Below, in pieces: positions 58,668 to 64,000 of a stretch of 64,000 bases of DNA (its first letter is position 1; each line of letters starts with the position of its first letter). The notes under the pieces were generated by a model. That model saw nothing but the letters and a program-made list of their open reading frames with translations, was not told where the DNA came from and searched no databases. Position numbers and translations under genes: made by a program. Source of the stretch: Pseudomonadota bacterium (GTDB lineage Bacteria; Pseudomonadota; Alphaproteobacteria; Rhizobiales; Hyphomicrobiaceae); contig JAFAFW010000053.1 of the NCBI GenBank assembly GCA_023423275.1, positions 11,468 to 75,467 on the forward strand, written 5' to 3'.

Positions 58668-59231
58668 CTAAACCTTGTTGATCTCCACTTCCTTCGCCGC
58701 AAGCACCTGATCGATTTCCTTGATGATCTTGTCGGTCAGCTCCTGCACCTTCGTCGATGTGCCGCGATGCTCGTCCTGGCTCATTTTGCCATCTTTCTCG
58801 AGCTTCTTGAGCAGATCCATGCCTTCGCGGCGCACGTTGCGAACCGCCACGCGGCCCTGCTCCGCATATTTATGGGCGAGTTTGACGAGGTCCTGGCGCC
58901 GCTCGGCAGTCAGCGCCGGAATCGGAAGCCGCAGCACCGCACCATCGACGATCGGATTGAGACCGAGGTTGGCTTCGCGGATCGCTTTGTCCACGGCCGC
59001 AACTGCAGCCTTGTCCCACACCTGAACCGTGATCATACGCGGTTCCGGCACCGAGACCGAACCGACCTGATTGAGTGGCATCTTCTGGCCGTAGACGTTG
59101 ACGACGACCGGATCGAGCAGATTGGCGCTCGCCCGGCCGGTCCGCAGACCGCTCAACTCGCGCTTGAGCGAGTCGATCGTCGCATGCATGCGCCTGTCGA
59201 GATCGCTGATATCGAAATTGCCCTGGGTCAT
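58668..59231 (-). CDS. frr: Ribosome recycling factor
   Basis: RRF (187 aa), splits post-termination ribosomes with EF-G. The three-helix bundle is seen as RMHATIDSLKRELSGLRTGRASANLLD, then TVQVWDKAAVAAVDKAI and the C-terminal SQDEHRGTSTKVQELTDK. ATG 59231 lies behind a strong GGAGGATG; the longer frame to 59366 is not family-like. It follows pyrH by 100 bp, the usual pair. Confidence 0.96.
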   Translation of the reverse strand: MTQGNFDISDLDRRMHATIDSLKRELSGLRTGRASANLLDPVVVNVYGQKMPLNQVGSVSVPEPRMITVQVWDKAAVAAVDKAIREANLGLNPIVDGAVLRLPIPALTAERRQDLVKLAHKYAEQGRVAVRNVRREGMDLLKKLEKDGKMSQDEHRGTSTKVQELTDKIIKEIDQVLAAKEVEINKV

Positions 59232-59331
59232 GACATCCTCCTGCCGGCGATCGATGTGACCCGGCATCTCCAAATTCCGATAATCCCGCTGCAGGGACCC
59301 GGGCACGAATGCCCAAGACCAGCCGTCCGGC

Positions 59332-60063
59332 TCAGGCGCTTCCCTGGATGACGGTCGCGCGCGCATCCCCGCGCAGCACCTTCAGCAGATTACCTGCCTC
59401 CTCGATGGAGAACACAATTACCGGAAGACCGTTGTCGCGAGCAAGCGCGATGGCCGCTCCGTCCATCACCTTCAGATCTCGTGCCAGAACATCGGCATAG
59501 CTGAGCCGGTCATAGCGAACGGCGTTCGGATCATTCTTGGGATCCGCGGAATAGACCCCGTCGACCTGGGTTGCCTTGGCAACTGCGTTACAATCGAGCT
59601 CTATCGCCCGCAGCGCGGCGGTGGTGTCGGTCGTAAAGAAGGGATTGCCTGTTCCCGCTGCACAGATGACGACGCGTCCCGCATCGAGATGATGCAACGC
59701 CTTGGCGCGGACGTAGGATTCACAAATGGTCGGCATCGGAATGGCGGACAGCACGCGCGCCTGCGTACCAAGCTGTTCAAGCGCATTTGCAAACGCCAGC
59801 GCGTTCATCACCGTCGCCAGCATGCCCATGTAGTCGGCGGTCGCGCGATCCATACCCTTCGCCGCGCCGGCCAGACCGCGGAAGATATTGCCGCCGCCCA
59901 CCACGACCACGATTTCGCAGCCTGCGCGCGTCGCCTCGCTGACCTCGCGCGCGAGCCGGGTCGCGATCGCCATCTCGATGCCGAACCCTCCCTTTCCGCT
60001 CAACGCCTCTCCCGACAGTTTCAGGCACAGACGTTTGTAGCGTAGGGATCCGGTGTCACTCAT
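59332..60063 (-). CDS. pyrH: UMP kinase
   Basis: Hexameric uridylate kinase (243 aa) of the amino-acid-kinase fold. RLCLKLSGEALSGKGGFGI opens the protein, VVVGGGNIFRGLAGA is the phosphate loop region, and DRATADYMGMLATVMNALA is the UMP-binding signature. In related genomes rpsB and tsf lie directly upstream; here mfd does, so pyrH starts this operon from within the 93-bp gap at 60064-60156. Confidence 0.96.
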   Translation of the reverse strand: MSDTGSLRYKRLCLKLSGEALSGKGGFGIEMAIATRLAREVSEATRAGCEIVVVVGGGNIFRGLAGAAKGMDRATADYMGMLATVMNALAFANALEQLGTQARVLSAIPMPTICESYVRAKALHHLDAGRVVICAAGTGNPFFTTDTTAALRAIELDCNAVAKATQVDGVYSADPKNDPNAVRYDRLSYADVLARDLKVMDGAAIALARDNGLPVIVFSIEEAGNLLKVLRGDARATVIQGSA

Positions 60064-60156
60064 GGGTTTGGCCTCCTGGGTGCGCGCCGTTCGGATAGCC
60101 CGCCCAGCGGCTTAGGACAAGAGCACTCGCGCCCGAAATGCGTCAGTCGCGGCTGA

Positions 60157-63100
60157 TCAGGACAACTTGCCCTTCTTGGACGCAACCTCGGCAAGGTCGG
60201 CGACCAGTTTGCGCACACCCTTGAGCCGCTCCTCAGGCAGATCCCAGTCAGCCTTGTAGACGAGCCTGTGGTCGGCCTGCAGTTTCATGCGATTGCGCGC
60301 CTTGTGCATCATCGCAACCAGGCCTTCGGGATTCGCGAAGGCATTTTTGCGGAAGGCGATTACGGCGCCCTTCGGGCCGGCATCGACCTGTCCGATACCC
60401 GCCTGACGGCAAAGCCCTTTGATTTCCATGACGTCCAGCAGATGCCGGACTTCGAGCGGATATTCGCCAAACCGGTCGACCAGTTCGGCCGCGAAGGCAT
60501 CGATCTCGGCGCGGTTCTCCAGGCTCGACAAGCGGCGATAGAGCCCAAGCCTGAGCTGCAGATCACTGACGTAGGTGTCGGGAATCAGGATCGCCGTACC
60601 GATTGCGATCTGCGGGCTCCACTGATCAGCCGCCTCACCGAGATCACCGCCCTTCAGTGTGGCGACAGCTTCCTCCAGCATCGACTGATAGAGCTCGAAG
60701 CCGACCTCGCGGATGTGTCCGGACTGTTCTTCGCCGAGCAGGTTGCCGGCGCCGCGGATGTCGAGATCGTGGCTCGCCAGCGAGAAGCCGGCGCCCAGCG
60801 TATCGAGCGAGTGCAGCACCTTGAGCCGCTTTTCCGCACCTTCGGTCAACGCCTTGCCCGGCGGCGTGGTGAAGTAGGCGTAGGCGCGCGTCTTGGAACG
60901 GCCGACGCGTCCACGAAGCTGATAAAGCTGCGCAAGGCCGAACATATCAGCGCGATGCACGATCAGCGTATTGGCATTCGGCAAGTCGAGACCGGATTCC
61001 ACGATCGCTGTCGCCAGCAGAATATCGTACTGACCCTCGTAGAAGGCGGTCATGATGTCTTCCAGCTCCGTCACCGGAAGCTGACCGTGCGCGCGGGCGA
61101 ACTTCAGATCGGGCACCGCTTCGCGCAGGAACTCGGCCACGTCTTCCAGATCCGAGACACGCGGCACGACATAGAAGCTCTGCCCGCCGCGATAACGCTC
61201 GCGCCGTAACGCTTCGCGAATAATCACCGGATCGAACGGCGAGATGTACGTGCGCACCGCCAGACGGTCGACCGGCGGCGTGGTGATCAGCGACAGCTCG
61301 CGCACGCCCGATAGCGCCAATTGCAGCGTGCGCGGGATCGGCGTCGCCGACAGTGTCAACACGTGCACGTCCTCTCGGAGCTGCTTCAGGCGCTCCTTGT
61401 GCCCGACGCCGAAGTGCTGCTCCTCGTCGATGATGAGTAGTCCCAGGCGTGCAAACTCGATCGACTTGCCAAGCAGCGCATGCGTGCCGACGACGATATC
61501 GATCGTGCCGTCCTTGAGACCGGCCTTGACCTCGGCCAGTTCTTTTGTCGGAACCAGACGCGAGGCACGACCGATGCGCACAGGCAGTCCGCGAAACCGA
61601 TCGGTGAAGGTCTTGTAATGCTGGCGCGCGAGCAACGTCGTCGGCACAACCACCGCCACCTGCATCCCGGCCATGGCGGCGACGAACGCCGCCCGCAATG
61701 CAACCTCGGTCTTGCCGAAGCCGACGTCGCCGCACACCAGACGGTCCATCGGCTTGCCGGAACCGAGATCTTCGACGACCGCATCAATGCTGGATTGCTG
61801 ATCTTCCGTCGCCTCATAGGGAAAGCGCGTGATGAACTCTTCGAACGCCCCCTCGGGCGGTGCCAGAACGGGTGCTTCACGCAACTGACGCATGGCCGCG
61901 ATCTTGATCAACTCGGAGGCGATCTCACGGAGTCGCTGTTTCAGCCGCGCCTTGCGCGATTGCCAAGCCGTGCCACCTAGTCTGTCGAGCTGGACACCCT
62001 CCGACTCCGAGCCGAAGCGTGACAGCAGCTCGATATTCTCGACCGGCAGATACAGCTTGTCGCCGCCAGCGTAGATGACGACGAGGCAGTCATGCGGCGC
62101 GCCCAGCGCGGTGATCGTCTCCAGCCCCTGGAACCGGCCAATGCCGTGATCGACGTGGACGACCAGATCGCCGACCGACAGGCTCGTTGCCTCGGTGATG
62201 ACATCGGCGGCGCGCTTTGCCTTGCGGCGTGGACGAACCAGACGATCGCCGAGGATGTCCTGTTCGGCGATCACCGATAATTCGGGCGTCTCGAAACCTT
62301 GCTCAAGCCCCAGCACGGCGAGCGTCGGCAATCCACCGGGCAGCGCCAGCGCGTCGGTGTAGTTATCGACCTTGCGGAATTCCTTCAGGCCATGGCTGGC
62401 CAGAAGCGTCGACAGCCGTTCACGCGCGCCCGGCGTCCAGGCCGCGACGATCACCCGTTTGTTGGCTTCCAGCGCTCGGCCGATGTGAGTGACGACAGCG
62501 CCGAACAGATTACCGCCTTCTCCGGTCCGTTCCGGTGCGAAGTTGCGCCCGGGGCGTCCATGCAGGCTTTCAACGCCGGCCCGCGCGGCCTCCTCGAACG
62601 GCGTGAAGCGGCGCACCGTCATGGCTTCCAGCGCGGATCGCCATTCCTTGCCAGCAACGAACATCTGATCTGGTGGCACCGGCTTGTACGGCGGCGCGCC
62701 GAACTTGGCGATTTCCAGCGCCTCGACGCGCGCCTCGTAATGTTCGGTGATCTGCTCGAAGCGCTTCTTGATCGCCTCGTCGGCGAGATGATCGAAGCTG
62801 ACATCGCTGCCGACGACGTAGTCGAACAACGTCTCCAGCTTGTCGTGGAACAGCGGCAACCACTGCTCCATGCCCGGATAACGCTGGCCGTCACTGATCG
62901 CCTGATAGAGCGGATCGTCGCCGGTCGCGCCGCCGAACAGCTCAACGTAACGGCGGCGGAAGGTCTTCTCAGCTTCCTCACCGAACGCGACTTCGCTCAC
63001 CGGCAGCAGGATGAGCTTTTGCAGCAGCTTCTGCGTCCGCTGGGTCTCGGCATCGAAGGTCTTGATGCTCTCCAGCGTGTCGCCGAAGAAATCAAGCCTG

Positions 63101-63642
63101 ACTGGAGTCGCCCGTCCGGGCGGGAACAGGTCGAGGATGCCGCCGCGGACGGCAAACTCGCCCGGCTCCATTACCGTGCCGGTACGTACGAATCCACCGA
63201 GCTGCAGCCGCATCACCAGCCGGTTCATATCGATGCGCTGGCCGGGCGCCACCTGACGAATGGCAAGCCGCATCCAATCGCGCGGCGGTACGCGCTGCAG
63301 GATGGAATTCACGGTCGTCAGCACCAGCGTCGGATGGCGTCGACCACCGCTGAGCAGACGCGCGAGCGCCGTCATCCGCTTGGAAACGATCTCGGAATTC
63401 GGCCCGACACGGTCATACGGCACCGTGTCCCAGGCCGGAAACACGATCACCCGCACCTGCGGATCGAAGAAACTCAGCGCGGTTTGCAACGCCTCGAGGC
63501 GGCGGTCGTCGCGCGCGACGTGTAGCACCAACCCCGTTCCGGTGCCCGCCACCGCCTCGCGCGCCAGACGCGCGAGCACCAGGGCATCGAGCCCCTCGGG
63601 CACTCCGGACAGGATCAGGTCATGTCGAGACAGCGTATCCAT
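60157..63642 (-). CDS. mfd: Transcription-repair coupling factor Mfd
   Basis: DNA translocase (1161 aa) that removes RNA polymerase stalled at lesions and recruits UvrA. In order: a UvrB-like N-terminal module (to about 430), the RNA polymerase-interacting Tudor/CarD-like domain with GDLVVHVDHGIGRFQGLETI, the RecG-like helicase with Walker A GDVGFGKTEVALRAAF near residue 640 and the Walker B IIDEEQHFGVGHKERLK, the motif QLRGRVGRSKTRAYAYF and the C-terminal autoinhibitory TRCF domain. Length is normal. sdhE lies 50 bp upstream. Confidence 0.97.
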   Translation of the reverse strand: MDTLSRHDLILSGVPEGLDALVLARLAREAVAGTGTGLVLHVARDDRRLEALQTALSFFDPQVRVIVFPAWDTVPYDRVGPNSEIVSKRMTALARLLSGGRRHPTLVLTTVNSILQRVPPRDWMRLAIRQVAPGQRIDMNRLVMRLQLGGFVRTGTVMEPGEFAVRGGILDLFPPGRATPVRLDFFGDTLESIKTFDAETQRTQKLLQKLILLPVSEVAFGEEAEKTFRRRYVELFGGATGDDPLYQAISDGQRYPGMEQWLPLFHDKLETLFDYVVGSDVSFDHLADEAIKKRFEQITEHYEARVEALEIAKFGAPPYKPVPPDQMFVAGKEWRSALEAMTVRRFTPFEEAARAGVESLHGRPGRNFAPERTGEGGNLFGAVVTHIGRALEANKRVIVAAWTPGARERLSTLLASHGLKEFRKVDNYTDALALPGGLPTLAVLGLEQGFETPELSVIAEQDILGDRLVRPRRKAKRAADVITEATSLSVGDLVVHVDHGIGRFQGLETITALGAPHDCLVVIYAGGDKLYLPVENIELLSRFGSESEGVQLDRLGGTAWQSRKARLKQRLREIASELIKIAAMRQLREAPVLAPPEGAFEEFITRFPYEATEDQQSSIDAVVEDLGSGKPMDRLVCGDVGFGKTEVALRAAFVAAMAGMQVAVVVPTTLLARQHYKTFTDRFRGLPVRIGRASRLVPTKELAEVKAGLKDGTIDIVVGTHALLGKSIEFARLGLLIIDEEQHFGVGHKERLKQLREDVHVLTLSATPIPRTLQLALSGVRELSLITTPPVDRLAVRTYISPFDPVIIREALRRERYRGGQSFYVVPRVSDLEDVAEFLREAVPDLKFARAHGQLPVTELEDIMTAFYEGQYDILLATAIVESGLDLPNANTLIVHRADMFGLAQLYQLRGRVGRSKTRAYAYFTTPPGKALTEGAEKRLKVLHSLDTLGAGFSLASHDLDIRGAGNLLGEEQSGHIREVGFELYQSMLEEAVATLKGGDLGEAADQWSPQIAIGTAILIPDTYVSDLQLRLGLYRRLSSLENRAEIDAFAAELVDRFGEYPLEVRHLLDVMEIKGLCRQAGIGQVDAGPKGAVIAFRKNAFANPEGLVAMMHKARNRMKLQADHRLVYKADWDLPEERLKGVRKLVADLAEVASKKGKLS

Positions 63643-63692
63643 CGAATTCCCGTGCCCGCCATCGGCGGCGGACTCAAATCAAACAAGAAAAC

Positions 63693-63962
63693 CTAGGCGA
63701 GGCCGTGAAACCTGCGCAGGGCCGCGACCAGATCCTCGAACTCGCGGCCCTTCACCAGCTCCGGGGAGGTTAGCCACTGATGCAACTCCGGATCGGGCAG
63801 CGCAATGAAACGCTCGAAGTGATCGAGCGCTTCGGGAGTGATTTCAGGCAGGATAGCGCCGGCGTAGCGCCCCAGAAACCAATCCATCTCCTTGGTTCCA
63901 CGATGGTTCGCGCGATAGGCCGCTCGCCGCCGCCGCGTGTCGAGGTCATCGACTGCCATCAA
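63693..63962 (-). CDS. sdhE: FAD assembly factor SdhE
   Basis: A small five-helix protein (89 aa; 88 from the ATG at 63959) that helps attach FAD covalently to succinate dehydrogenase. The signature RGxxE is RGTKEMD (about residues 21-27), followed by DWFLGRYAGAIL and LDHFERFIALPDPELHQWL. Its placement just upstream of mfd on the same strand recurs in alphaproteobacteria, usually with recG on the far side, which would lie beyond the window end. Confidence 0.93.
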   Translation of the reverse strand: MMAVDDLDTRRRRAAYRANHRGTKEMDWFLGRYAGAILPEITPEALDHFERFIALPDPELHQWLTSPELVKGREFEDLVAALRRFHGLA

Positions 63963-64000
63963 ACCGGATCCTTGCCGCTTTGGATATCCCTGCGGGCGCC

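Noticed and set aside
62299..63525. Plus-strand open frame of 408 codons opposite mfd
   Set aside because: Antisense shadow; no domain found.
1..64000. Insertion sequences, prophage, integrases, CRISPR arrays
   Set aside because: No transposase, integrase or capsid-like frame and no regularly spaced repeats were seen on reading both strands.

Overview
The window is a GC-rich, gene-dense chromosomal segment of an alphaproteobacterium, most likely of the order Hyphomicrobiales (Rhizobiales). The grounds are a CckA-type hybrid kinase next to recA, a single-cysteine DksA, a growth-pole-ring-like coiled-coil giant, a rhizobial CyaC-type cyclase, the yajC-secD-secF-Mth938 cluster, and the order pyrH-frr-uppS-cdsA-dxr-rseP / bamA / lpxD-fabZ-lpxA-lpxI-lpxB. 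I see no insertion sequence, prophage, integrase, CRISPR array, rRNA or tRNA; this is mainly core genome. Family names rest on motifs read by eye.

Layout. 1-7.7 kb: a redox-sensing adenylate cyclase with a small methyltransferase, an M20 amidohydrolase, an orphan amino-acid-binding protein and a CAP-domain protein; then, on the minus strand, an Hpt protein and a ferredoxin/ferredoxin-NADP reductase pair. 7.9-15.1 kb: a 1060-residue coiled-coil membrane protein related to the growth pole ring protein, a dipeptide epimerase, an MFS transporter, a conserved hypothetical and a DUF2189 membrane protein. 15.1-22.1 kb (minus): PLP-dependent ammonia-lyase, thiD, ccdA, recA (with a candidate LexA box) and cckA. 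22.5-28.2 kb: FliO-like orphan, MscS-type channel, dksA (minus), MoxR ATPase and an unknown membrane-anchored protein. 28.4-35.3 kb (minus): one long run yajC-secD-secF-Mth938-PuuD-like-NDUFAF6-like-SGNH hydrolase, coupling the Sec motor to two probable complex I assembly factors. 35.5-46.5 kb: DUF815 ATPase, APH/P-loop fusion kinase, universal stress protein under a candidate FNR/FixK site, a second DUF2189 protein, CDGSH protein, ThDP enzyme, DapA-like aldolase, GST, AEC transporter and a PhnN-like protein with a broken P-loop. 46.7-60.1 kb (minus): lipid A, outer-membrane assembly, isoprenoid and phospholipid genes. 60.2-64 kb (minus): mfd and sdhE.

The most unusual items are: an 825-residue open frame that fuses LpxI to LpxB through what reads as a second, degenerate copy of the LpxI C-terminal domain; a promoter-hairpins-terminator array at 42755-43042 that looks like an undescribed structured small RNA; a second hairpin array with an excellent terminator downstream of thiD; and the short growth-pole-ring-like protein. 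Several start codons were moved inward on alignment to family N-termini or on Shine-Dalgarno evidence; these choices are stated in the entries.
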